Source: Gammaproteobacteria bacterium
GTDB taxonomy: Bacteria; Pseudomonadota; Gammaproteobacteria; SZUA-229
Direction: 5' to 3'
DNA: 33,500 nt
Assembly (NCBI GenBank): GCA_015488295.1
Contig: WFOC01000073.1
Location: 1 to 33,500 of the forward strand
Shown: positions 15,960 to 24,302 of the stretch, piece by piece
Layout of the letters: each line of letters opens with the position of its first letter
How positions within the stretch are numbered: position 1 is the stretch's first letter
The notes under the pieces: generated by a model
The model's database searches: none
What the model saw: only the letters and a program-made list of their open reading frames with translations
Told to the model about the DNA's origin: nothing
Translations under genes and position numbers: made by a program

Positions 15960-18038
15960 TTAATGTTTTGTTTGTACCAGACGATAATCGTCGACCACAA
16001 TCTCTTTAAAACGAGCGACAGGATCAAGCTGGATACGAGTTTCGATGTCAATTCCGAAGAACTGATTATTAATTTTTCCTTTTACGGTTGTTTCATCCAG
16101 ATAGTGATAAACAGCCTGCGTACTAACCCAGTCGGTATGAAAGGAATTCAACAGGCTGGACGTGTTTGCCTGCCAGTTTTTCATTACCAGCAAATTGTTT
16201 ATATTATCCCGCCATGTCAATTGCGGCACGTAAGACAGAGGCAACATCGAAAGTGCAAGAAACATTTTTTTCAGATAAGGGTCATTACCCTCGCAACTAT
16301 AGAAATAAAAATTTCCGTACTGCTTGCCAAAGTACAACTTTCCTTTGTCACTTTCGAAGTAATAACAAGACAGGTCTGACATTCTCACAGTCAATGCCAG
16401 CGTATCTATCTTGTTCTCTTTGAGGTACACATCAAATAAAAGTTCTTCATCAAGAACAAAATTTGTCACCTGGTCATAATACAGATCAAACTGACAGTGT
16501 GTCACATCACTGTGCACCTTCGGCAGACCTGACACATGCAACTGCCTGTCCTGTTCATAATTTACAAAAACGAAAGGCAGCGTTGCCGCCGACGGTGAGT
16601 AATCAACCTGCATTTGTATGTGGATATGCGGCTGTGGCGAGTTGCCGGAATTACCGCATAAACCCAGCACTGCACCAACATCAACCCACTGTCCTTCAAC
16701 AACATAAATAGAGTGACTGGCAAAGTGCGCCAGCTTTACAATGTAGCCGCGTGAATCTTCGATAACAACTTCATTACCCCAGTTATTAACGATATCTACC
16801 GAACCTACGGGATTATCGGCCAGGTAGTGAATTACTTTAACCACACGACCACGCACCGGCGACAACACTTCTTCACCAAAACAATAATAATCACTCAGCT
16901 GTGTGCCTTTATTCAAATACGTTTTGTTATCAGAATCACAGATAACAAAATCATAAGCATATTTATAAAGGCCTTTATGTGTCCAATTGCCATCAAAACC
17001 CTGCCAGCTATACCAGCGTCCTTTAAAAGGCAATGACAATGCCGCCGGTTCTTTTACAAAACGGTCTCTTGTCGACAGGTAATGTTCCAGGTTCTGCTCC
17101 GGCGTACCTTTATACACCTGTGTCCGCAACGGATAATTAAGCAGGTTAAGAGCATAGATAAAACTCAGAGTAACAATAGTGAACGGCAGTGTGAAAATCG
17201 GCAGGCCGTACTGCGACCAGAAAACATGTCCGGCGCTGGCAATAAGTGTGGCAAATGACACACCCAGAAAGGCTAGGGCATAACTTCGTAAGGAAGGGAT
17301 ATTAAAAATACCACCGATAGCCATGGCAATAAGAATGTAGTTGAAACCACTAACATCCAGCGCTGCCGTTTCTATAGAACCGGTAAACAGACCATACAAC
17401 GAAATACCCAGAAGATAACCACTTAATGACAGCACAAAAAGAATACGCGAACTGAGCAGCAATAACAGTGAAATCAACAGACCGGTAATCTCGTTAGGCA
17501 TAAAAATAATTGCCCCCAGTGACTGCAGATAGCCACTGAACCAGAAGGGAAAAATATCAAGATTCAAAGCAAAGGACTGCGAGTACAGCCCGGCCACATA
17601 AAGATTGGTAAAACTCGCAGACGACAGATACACCAGAATACTAACGATAATGAACGGCACACTAAGAATCTGCAAACCAAACAATTGATAAAAAACCTGC
17701 GCGGTAACAATGGTAATGATCATGGTCAGGCTACCGGCGATGATAATCATCAACACACTCAACACCGAAATTTCAAACATATAACCAATCGCCAGCCCGA
17801 CCAGCAAAGCGTTATAGGTAAAATACCCGGTGCTTAGAAATGTTGTCTGATAACCCAGCAGCCGCGCCACAGAATAAGCGGCGATAATAGAAAGAATACC
17901 CGACACACCCGCGTTGTAGTTGATCAGGGTAATAACAAGAATAATTAAACCGGAGACAATACCTTTAATAAAAAAGATGTCTGAATAACTGTTAAACAGA
18001 GAGTGGAAAAGATTTTTTACATCTTCATGGTATGACAT
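15960..18038 (-). CDS. Fusion of a urea-transporter-like membrane domain (N-term) with an M23/LytM-like peptidase domain (C-term)
   Basis: 692 aa. About ten hydrophobic segments with UT-like features (YFTYNALLVGLAIGYMFE; LPIFTLPFTIVTLSFIYAL). C-terminal M23-like AHFASHSIYVVEGQWVDVGAVLGLCGNSGNSPQPHIHIQMQ. Confidence 0.82.
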   Translation of the reverse strand: MSYHEDVKNLFHSLFNSYSDIFFIKGIVSGLIILVITLINYNAGVSGILSIIAAYSVARLLGYQTTFLSTGYFTYNALLVGLAIGYMFEISVLSVLMIIIAGSLTMIITIVTAQVFYQLFGLQILSVPFIIVSILVYLSSASFTNLYVAGLYSQSFALNLDIFPFWFSGYLQSLGAIIFMPNEITGLLISLLLLLSSRILFVLSLSGYLLGISLYGLFTGSIETAALDVSGFNYILIAMAIGGIFNIPSLRSYALAFLGVSFATLIASAGHVFWSQYGLPIFTLPFTIVTLSFIYALNLLNYPLRTQVYKGTPEQNLEHYLSTRDRFVKEPAALSLPFKGRWYSWQGFDGNWTHKGLYKYAYDFVICDSDNKTYLNKGTQLSDYYCFGEEVLSPVRGRVVKVIHYLADNPVGSVDIVNNWGNEVVIEDSRGYIVKLAHFASHSIYVVEGQWVDVGAVLGLCGNSGNSPQPHIHIQMQVDYSPSAATLPFVFVNYEQDRQLHVSGLPKVHSDVTHCQFDLYYDQVTNFVLDEELLFDVYLKENKIDTLALTVRMSDLSCYYFESDKGKLYFGKQYGNFYFYSCEGNDPYLKKMFLALSMLPLSYVPQLTWRDNINNLLVMKNWQANTSSLLNSFHTDWVSTQAVYHYLDETTVKGKINNQFFGIDIETRIQLDPVARFKEIVVDDYRLVQTKH

Positions 18039-18153
18039 TTAAAAATCCGGAAGCACTGCTGCTTGAATATTTTATGGCGGAGAAAAAAGGTTAGTAATAT
18101 ATAATCTCACATAAACTGGCAAAATAAACTATCGCAAAAGCTATAATCACCAA

Positions 18154-18705
18154 ATGCAGATAAATAAAACAACCGGGCTGTTAGACAAGTGTAAACAATG
18201 CCTGTCACCGAATCATGATTCTCGTCCGGAAAATACCACCATCGATCTGATCGTCGTGCATTCTATCAGCCTGCCACCCGGGGAATACGGTAGCGAAGCC
18301 ATCGAACATTTTTTTCAGAACAAACTGGATAAAAATGCCCACCCCTATTTTTCAGAGATTCACCAGATGCAGGTTTCTTCACACGTGCTGATAAAACGCT
18401 CGGGAGAGATCGTACAGTTTGTCCCCTTTCATCAACGCGCCTGGCACGCCGGTCAGTCAAATTACCAGGGTCGCGAACGCTGCAATGATTTTTCCATTGG
18501 CATCGAACTGGAAGGCACTGACGTGGACAGCTTTGAAGACATCCAGTATCAACAGCTGGCACGACTGATCAACAGCTTGCGCAGCACCTACCCAGCCATC
18601 GCAGAAAACATTGCTGGACACAGCGATATTTCACCGGGACGAAAAAAAGACCCGGGCACCGGCTTCGACTGGCACAAACTAAAAAGCAATCTCGACACTT
18701 TATGA
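18154..18705 (+). CDS. ampD: 1,6-anhydro-N-acetylmuramyl-L-alanine amidase AmpD
   Basis: 183 aa amidase_2 protein. IDLIVVHSISLPPGEYG, SSHVLIKRSGEIVQFVPFHQRAWHAGQSNYQGRERCNDFSIGIELEG, AGHSDISPGRKKDPGTGFDW. Confidence 0.95.
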   Translation: MQINKTTGLLDKCKQCLSPNHDSRPENTTIDLIVVHSISLPPGEYGSEAIEHFFQNKLDKNAHPYFSEIHQMQVSSHVLIKRSGEIVQFVPFHQRAWHAGQSNYQGRERCNDFSIGIELEGTDVDSFEDIQYQQLARLINSLRSTYPAIAENIAGHSDISPGRKKDPGTGFDWHKLKSNLDTL

Positions 18706-18787
18706 ATATGCATTTTTATTAAGAACAGGCTATAGTTACTTTATAATAATAACAACCACTTAAGCTTGCACTTATAACCTTTTACGC

Positions 18788-19630
18788 ATGGCACTAATTT
18801 CTATCATCCTGGGTTTGTTTCTTGACCGCACGTTTCGTCATTTGCACGATCTGCGTGATATGGCGTGGTTTGAATTTTATAGCCAGGCCATTCTGCGCTT
18901 CACCGGCAAACGTGTGCCGCCGTTACAGTTTATTCTCATTCTGGCGTTACCCGTTTTACTGCTGCTCGGCATCCAGATATTGCTGCATGATTTTTTATTC
19001 AACCTGCCGGCTTTTATTTTCGGCATCATCGTTTTTATCTACTGTCTGGGGCCGGCCTGTTTAAGCAGCGATATCGAAGCCTATATTCACGCCCGCACTT
19101 TAGGCGATGAAGACGAGGCACTGCATTACGCCGGCACCATCACCGACTCGGTAGCCTCCACCTCCCCCGACCAGCAGATCAGTGATGTTACACGGGCCAT
19201 TTTATATGTCGCCAACGAACGTATTTTTTCCACCATTTTCTGGTTTGTTATCTTCGGCCCTTTTGGTTGCATGCTGTATCGCCTGATTTCGGAACTAAGC
19301 AAACAGGTCGAATACAACGACCTGGCAGAATTTTCTGAATTCATCCACGCCATCATGGCCTGGGTGCCGGCACGTATGCTGGCGGCCGGTTACGCCCTCA
19401 CCGGAAATTTCGACGGTGCTTATCACGCCTATAAAGACCGTGCTTTCAGCGCCGACCTGTCGCAAAGCAACAAGGAAGTGCTGGTATCCACCGGTCTGGG
19501 TGCGATGCGAAACCTGGACATGGAAACCGAACTCGCCGGCATCTATGCCGCACAGGCGCTGGTCATGCGCGCAGTAATCGTGTGGATAGGCATGCTCGCG
19601 GTGATGACGCTGGGAGGTATATTCAATTGA
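18788..19630 (+). CDS. ampE: AmpE-like inner-membrane protein (beta-lactamase induction signalling family)
   Basis: 280 aa. ALISIILGLFLDRTFRHLHDLRDMAWF start, several TM segments, FWFVIFGPFGCMLYRLISELS motif. Directly downstream of ampD. Confidence 0.85.
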   Translation: MALISIILGLFLDRTFRHLHDLRDMAWFEFYSQAILRFTGKRVPPLQFILILALPVLLLLGIQILLHDFLFNLPAFIFGIIVFIYCLGPACLSSDIEAYIHARTLGDEDEALHYAGTITDSVASTSPDQQISDVTRAILYVANERIFSTIFWFVIFGPFGCMLYRLISELSKQVEYNDLAEFSEFIHAIMAWVPARMLAAGYALTGNFDGAYHAYKDRAFSADLSQSNKEVLVSTGLGAMRNLDMETELAGIYAAQALVMRAVIVWIGMLAVMTLGGIFN

Positions 19631-20220
19631 CCACTTATATTGATGTCATCAGACACGGCGAACCGGTCGGTGGCAGACGTTACCGCGGTTATGGTATCGA
19701 TGACCCGCTCACTGAAAAAGGCTGGTCACAGATGCGCGCAGCGGTGCCAGAAAAACCACCGTGGCAGCACATCGTTTCATCGCCACTAAAGCGCTGCCTC
19801 GACTTCAGCCAGGAACTGGCCAACGATCTGCAGATAAGTTACAGCGTAAAAGATAATTTAAAAGAAATCGGCTTTGGTGAATGGGAAGGCAAGACACCCG
19901 ACGAAATTCTCGCCCAGAACAGCGAAGCTTTAAACCACTTTTATCAGGACCCGGTAAACAACCGACCCAACGGCGCAGAGCCGCTGCACACTTTTTCCGA
20001 ACGCGTGTGGCAGGCCTATGAAGACATCGTTGAACAGCATCGTGACCAGCACGTGCTGATTGTTGCACACGCCGGTGTTGCCCGCGCCATCACCGCCAAT
20101 ATTTTGCAAATGTCTCTCGATGATGTTTATAGCCGGCTTAGAATTGAATATGGCGCTATCGTCCATAGCTCGGTCGATGAAGGGTCGCCACCAAGATTGC
20201 TGATTCAGGGGCCTGAATAA
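19627..20220 (+). CDS. Histidine phosphatase superfamily protein (probable TTG start overlapping the ampE stop)
   Basis: Phosphatase motif (TTYIDVIRHGEPVGG), later QHVLIVAHAGVARAI. The track start at 19582 would add 15 aa lying inside the ampE-like gene. TTG at 19627 overlaps that gene's TGA. Confidence 0.85.
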   Translation: MTTYIDVIRHGEPVGGRRYRGYGIDDPLTEKGWSQMRAAVPEKPPWQHIVSSPLKRCLDFSQELANDLQISYSVKDNLKEIGFGEWEGKTPDEILAQNSEALNHFYQDPVNNRPNGAEPLHTFSERVWQAYEDIVEQHRDQHVLIVAHAGVARAITANILQMSLDDVYSRLRIEYGAIVHSSVDEGSPPRLLIQGPE

Positions 20221-20221
20221 C

Positions 20222-20749
20222 TCAGCTTTTTTTTGACCGGCTGGCCTGCCGCTGCTGCCAGGTTTCAACCATCAAACGCAACCGTTCTTTGGTTTCTTCA
20301 GTCGCGCCCGGACCAGGAATCAAGGCCAGATCACGCGCTTTCAGCTCTCGCCCATCCTGCGAAAGCACGCATATATCGGCTATTTCCTTACCCGTATCGC
20401 GTTCTACAAAAATTACCGGCGCACCTTCCGATTCATTCAACCAGCGATCACCCCAGTGTGTCAGCACAATCAGAATCGGCAACAGATCGCGCCCCATCGG
20501 TGTCAGCCGGTATTCGTGACGACGCGCCCCTTCCTTGACCGGTACCCGCTCAAGAATGCCGCTGTCACACAATTTTTTAAGCCGGGCGGTGAGGATATTT
20601 CGAGCAATGCCGAGGTATTGTTGAAACTCTTCAAAACGACGGCTGCCAAAAAAAGCTTCGCGCAATATCAGAATAGTCCACCATTCACCGATCAGGTTAA
20701 GCGTATCAGCGATGGAACAATTCAGGGAATCTATATTATTACGAGCCAT
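20222..20749 (-). CDS. HxlR-family HTH transcriptional regulator
   Basis: 175 aa. CSIADTLNLIGEWWTILILREAFFGSRRFEEFQQYLGIARNILTARLKKLCDSGILERVPVKEGARRHEYRLTPMGRDL. Confidence 0.93.
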   Translation of the reverse strand: MARNNIDSLNCSIADTLNLIGEWWTILILREAFFGSRRFEEFQQYLGIARNILTARLKKLCDSGILERVPVKEGARRHEYRLTPMGRDLLPILIVLTHWGDRWLNESEGAPVIFVERDTGKEIADICVLSQDGRELKARDLALIPGPGATEETKERLRLMVETWQQRQASRSKKS

Positions 20750-20769
20750 ACCCAGACTATAAATTTAAA

Positions 20770-20786
20770 AGTTGCTTTTTGCAACT
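20770..20786. promoter_or_regulatory. Dyad 1 (AGTTGC-TTTTT-GCAACT), likely HxlR operator over the predicted regulator promoter
   Basis: Perfect 6-bp arms with a 5-nt spacer. On the - strand TTGCAA, 17 nt, TATAGT form a sigma70-like promoter overlapping the dyad. Confidence 0.6.
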
Positions 20787-20809
20787 AAATATGATGAACT
20801 TGCAGCCTC

Positions 20810-20832
20810 AAAAGTTTCAATACGAAACTTTT
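20810..20832. promoter_or_regulatory. Dyad 2 (AAAAGTTTC-AATAC-GAAACTTTT), likely HxlR operator
   Basis: Perfect 9-bp inverted repeat with 5-nt spacer. Shares the AGTTKC-N5-GMAACT architecture with dyad 1. Centres are about 43 bp apart. Confidence 0.65.
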
Positions 20833-20873
20833 ATCAAAGTCAGTAACTAAACACCACGGAGGGGCGGTATAAT

Positions 20874-21821
20874 ATGTCAGCTAATAGCTACAAACCTGTC
20901 AACGACAATGGAAAGCTGGCTCTTGCGATCAAAACCAGGCAATCGCGCCCAGAAACTATGATATTAAAGCTCTTTCAACTTGCTTTCAGTATCGGCGGCC
21001 GCCTGTCACCAAAACTTGCCAGCTACTTCGCTTACCGGCTATGGCGAACCTCGCCCCGTTTCAAAACCCCTGCATCTGAACAAAACGCGCTGAAATCAGC
21101 CACCGTAGAATTTCACCAGATCAAAAACCACAAAATCGCAACATATACATGGGGCAGCCCCCTGCAAACGGCAAAACCGGTCGCCAGACCTACGGTGTTA
21201 CTGGTGCATGGCTGGAGCGGACGCGGCACCCAGCTAGGCGCTGTTGTCGAACCACTGCTCGATGCCGGCTACCGCGTGCTCAGTTTTGACGCTCCCGCAC
21301 ACGGCCAGAGTTCCGGCAAACAAACCACCATTTACGAAATAGCCGATACAATACTCGCCCTGCAGGAAATTTATGGCGAATTCGATTCCGCCATCACGCA
21401 TTCTTTTGGTGGCCCCTGCACAGCACTGGCGATACGAAACGGGCTGAAAATAAATCGCTTCGTCGCAATATGCCCGCCGGCGACGATTATGGGGCTGGTG
21501 ACAAAATTTACCAGCACCATGCACCTTACCCCAAAAACCCGCACCCGGCTGATCCGTCTTATCGAAAAAAACTTTGGCAAACACATCTGGCAGGAGCTAT
21601 CAATGACGACTCTGGTGGAAAATATCGATGTTCCCGGTCTTGTCATCCATGATACAAATGACATCGATGTTCCCTGGGAAGAAGGCCAGATGGTCGCGAA
21701 TGCATGGCATAACGCCGCATTCAAAAGCACCAACGGTCTGGGGCATCGCAGAATTTTACGCGATGCCGAAGTGATCAGTTCAACGGTAAATTTTATAACC
21801 GGTAATAAACCTACAACGTAG
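20874..21821 (+). CDS. Alpha/beta hydrolase
   Basis: 315 aa. TVLLVHGWSGRGTQLGAVVEPLLDAGYRVLSFDAPAHGQSSGK, THSFGGPCTALAI, C-terminal GLGHRRILRD. Confidence 0.9.
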   Translation: MSANSYKPVNDNGKLALAIKTRQSRPETMILKLFQLAFSIGGRLSPKLASYFAYRLWRTSPRFKTPASEQNALKSATVEFHQIKNHKIATYTWGSPLQTAKPVARPTVLLVHGWSGRGTQLGAVVEPLLDAGYRVLSFDAPAHGQSSGKQTTIYEIADTILALQEIYGEFDSAITHSFGGPCTALAIRNGLKINRFVAICPPATIMGLVTKFTSTMHLTPKTRTRLIRLIEKNFGKHIWQELSMTTLVENIDVPGLVIHDTNDIDVPWEEGQMVANAWHNAAFKSTNGLGHRRILRDAEVISSTVNFITGNKPTT

Positions 21822-22569
21822 CAATTCTTTCCAGCATCGGCAAGGTCAGCTCATTCTGCTTTGCCAGCATCAATGCTCGCTGCAAACGCACTGCCGCGCT
21901 GCGGCCCATGCACATGTGTTCGCGATCACCATTAAAAGCATTCACCATGCTGTCGATCAGAGCCTGATGGTCCAGCGTTTTCCCGGTCAAAGCTTCCTGT
22001 AAACGGATCACATCGGTGACCACCGCTTCGGCGACAATGCGATGCTCATCCCACAACTGGCCAACGTTGCCACCCACTTCCAGACCCGCAATGTTGGTGG
22101 TCAGAATATAGACATTTTTTAATACCAGCTCATGCAATAAGGCCGCTTCATCCGCCAGCACAGTGCTCGTAATATCAATTGATGCCAGCGCATCCGCGAC
22201 CTGCTGCGCCTGTTTTCCATACACCGGGGATGGAATAATAACTTTTGAATCCTGGCCTTTCTTTTTTTCAAACCAGACCGAGATCACCGTTGGCTCAAGA
22301 TTATGCCGCTGCCAGTCACGCGGCAACAATTCATTTTGCAACAGCACCAGCCTGTCCTTCCAGGCAGGCGGTATTTTTATCAGCTGCTCATGTAAATCGG
22401 CTTCACCAACAGCAATCAACACCAGTTCCGGTTGCGGCACTTCCTCGGCCACCGCCTGCATTTCCACGCCACGGATTACCGGGTGTACGGTATAACCCGT
22501 TCGTAAAAAGCCGCGCGCAAAAACGCTACCCATCTCGCCAAGACCAACAACGACAACTGATTTATTCAT
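21811..22569 (-). CDS. NAD(P)-binding protein resembling ketopantoate reductase/ApbA-like
   Basis: Internal ATG (22569) gives MNKSVVVVGLGEMGSVFARGFLRTGYTVHPVIRG with a GxGxxG nucleotide-binding motif at the start. The track start at 22677 overlaps the divergent gene and is probably too long. Confidence 0.7.
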   Translation of the reverse strand: MNKSVVVVGLGEMGSVFARGFLRTGYTVHPVIRGVEMQAVAEEVPQPELVLIAVGEADLHEQLIKIPPAWKDRLVLLQNELLPRDWQRHNLEPTVISVWFEKKKGQDSKVIIPSPVYGKQAQQVADALASIDITSTVLADEAALLHELVLKNVYILTTNIAGLEVGGNVGQLWDEHRIVAEAVVTDVIRLQEALTGKTLDHQALIDSMVNAFNGDREHMCMGRSAAVRLQRALMLAKQNELTLPMLERIATL

Positions 22570-22650
22570 AGTATTAATTCCACAATACACATAGGTTACA
22601 ATACGCGCATTATAACAATAACCGATTAGCAATAACTGCGGGAAAACCAA

Positions 22651-23634
22651 GTGGATCGTCTCACGCAACTCAAACAATGGCTGGAGCAGCTATCAGAAAA
22701 CACCTACACCAATTTACAGCCCGCCTCGGCCGATGCCAGCTTCAGACAGTATTTTCGCGTCGGCAATAACAAGGACAATAAAACCTACATCGTCATGGAC
22801 GCACCACCGGAAAAAGAAGACTGCCGGCCTTTTTTGCAGGTAACCGAACTGATCCGGAGCTGCGGGGTGAACGCACCGGCAATTCTCGCCATGGATATGC
22901 AGCAGGGATTTTTACTGCTCGATGATCTGGGCAACAAACCGTATCTGGATCAACTCAATGAAAATAATGCCGATGAATTATATATCGATGCCATCGACGC
23001 ATTAATCAAAATGCAAAGCATTGACGCTATCCTGCCAACTTATGACGAGCAGCGCCTGCAAACCGAAATCGACCTGTTTGAAACCTGGTATCTAAACCGT
23101 CACCTCGGCATTCAACTGAGCAGAACACAAAAAGCCTTTCTCGGCAAAGTTTTTAAATCACTAATCCAGAACGCTCTCGAACAACCGCAGGTTTTTGTAC
23201 ACCGCGATTACCACTCACGCAACCTGATGCTGACCGAAAAAAACAATCCCGGCGTTATCGATTACCAGGATGCCGTCATCGGGCCCATCAGCTACGACCT
23301 GGTATCACTGTTCAAGGACTGTTACATCGAATGGCCACGCGAGCGGGTCGAACTGTGGCTGGAGCTATATCTGGCACGCATCACCCCGGCACGCCTGATC
23401 GACAGGCAAACCCTGGTTCGCTGGTTCGACCTGATGGGCGTGCAACGTCACCTGAAAGTTCTGGGCATTTTTGCACGACTGAATTATCGCGATGGCAAAG
23501 CACAATATCTCAACGACCTGCCGCTGACACTTAAATACGTGCTTGATACATGCCAGCATTATAAAGAACTAAAACCGCTGCAACACCTGCTCGAAGAAAT
23601 CACCGCCAGTACAACCAGCAAGGCAGCTGTATGA
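22651..23634 (+). CDS. amgK: Anomeric MurNAc/GlcNAc kinase AmgK-like (aminoglycoside phosphotransferase family), GTG start
   Basis: 327 aa. Kinase motif VFVHRDYHSRNLMLTEKNNPGVIDYQDAVIGPISYDLVSLFKDCY. DASFRQYFRV N-terminal motif. Translationally coupled to a MurU-like gene. Confidence 0.88.
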   Translation: MDRLTQLKQWLEQLSENTYTNLQPASADASFRQYFRVGNNKDNKTYIVMDAPPEKEDCRPFLQVTELIRSCGVNAPAILAMDMQQGFLLLDDLGNKPYLDQLNENNADELYIDAIDALIKMQSIDAILPTYDEQRLQTEIDLFETWYLNRHLGIQLSRTQKAFLGKVFKSLIQNALEQPQVFVHRDYHSRNLMLTEKNNPGVIDYQDAVIGPISYDLVSLFKDCYIEWPRERVELWLELYLARITPARLIDRQTLVRWFDLMGVQRHLKVLGIFARLNYRDGKAQYLNDLPLTLKYVLDTCQHYKELKPLQHLLEEITASTTSKAAV

Positions 23635-24302
23635 AAGCGATGATACTCGCCGCCGGTCGAGGCGAACGCCTGCGCCCACTGACCGACGAGTTACCCAAAC
23701 CGCTGATCAAGGTCGCTGGAAAACCACTGATCGAATACCACATCGAAAACCTGGCAAAAGCCGGCATCAACAAGATCATTATCAACACCGCCTGGCTGGC
23801 AGAAAAAATTCACCAGCAACTCGGTAATGGTTCGAGTTACGGCATCAGCATTATTTATTCAGATGAAGGCAGCGCACTGGAAACCGCCGGCGGCATCATC
23901 AACGCCCTGCCGCTGCTGGGCGATGAACCTTTTCTTGTGGTAAACGGTGACATCTGGTGCGACTTTGATTTTTCAACACTGCCAACATTAAACGCAAACA
24001 CACAGGCACATCTGGTACTGGTAAATAACCCGGCGCATAACCCACAAGGTGATTTTGCACTGCAAAATACGCTGATAAAAAACACCGGCGAAACCATGTA
24101 CACCTACAGCGGCATCGGTATTTTCAGTACCACGTTTTTTTCAGCACAGAAAAAAGGCATCGCACCACTGGCACCGGTCATTCGGGAAAAGTGTGAACAG
24201 AATCTAGTCAGCGGGCAGTATCACTCTGGCCGCTGGACCGATGTTGGCACGCTGGAAAGGCTGCAGCAACTGGAAACAGAGTTAACAAAAAACTCAGATT
24301 AA
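23631..24302 (+). CDS. murU: N-acetylmuramate alpha-1-phosphate uridylyltransferase MurU-like
   Basis: 223 aa. MKAMILAAGRGERLRPLTDELPKPLIKVAGKPLIEYHIENLAKAGINKIIINTAWL, FLVVNGDIWCDFDF. ATGA overlap with amgK. Confidence 0.9.
   Translation: MKAMILAAGRGERLRPLTDELPKPLIKVAGKPLIEYHIENLAKAGINKIIINTAWLAEKIHQQLGNGSSYGISIIYSDEGSALETAGGIINALPLLGDEPFLVVNGDIWCDFDFSTLPTLNANTQAHLVLVNNPAHNPQGDFALQNTLIKNTGETMYTYSGIGIFSTTFFSAQKKGIAPLAPVIREKCEQNLVSGQYHSGRWTDVGTLERLQQLETELTKNSD

Noticed and set aside
22570-22677. N-terminal extension of the ketopantoate-reductase-like ORF (MFELRETIHLVFPQLLLIGYCYNARIVTYVYCGINT)
   Set aside because: It crosses the divergent intergenic region and the amgK start. The nucleotide-binding motif begins right after the internal ATG at 22569.
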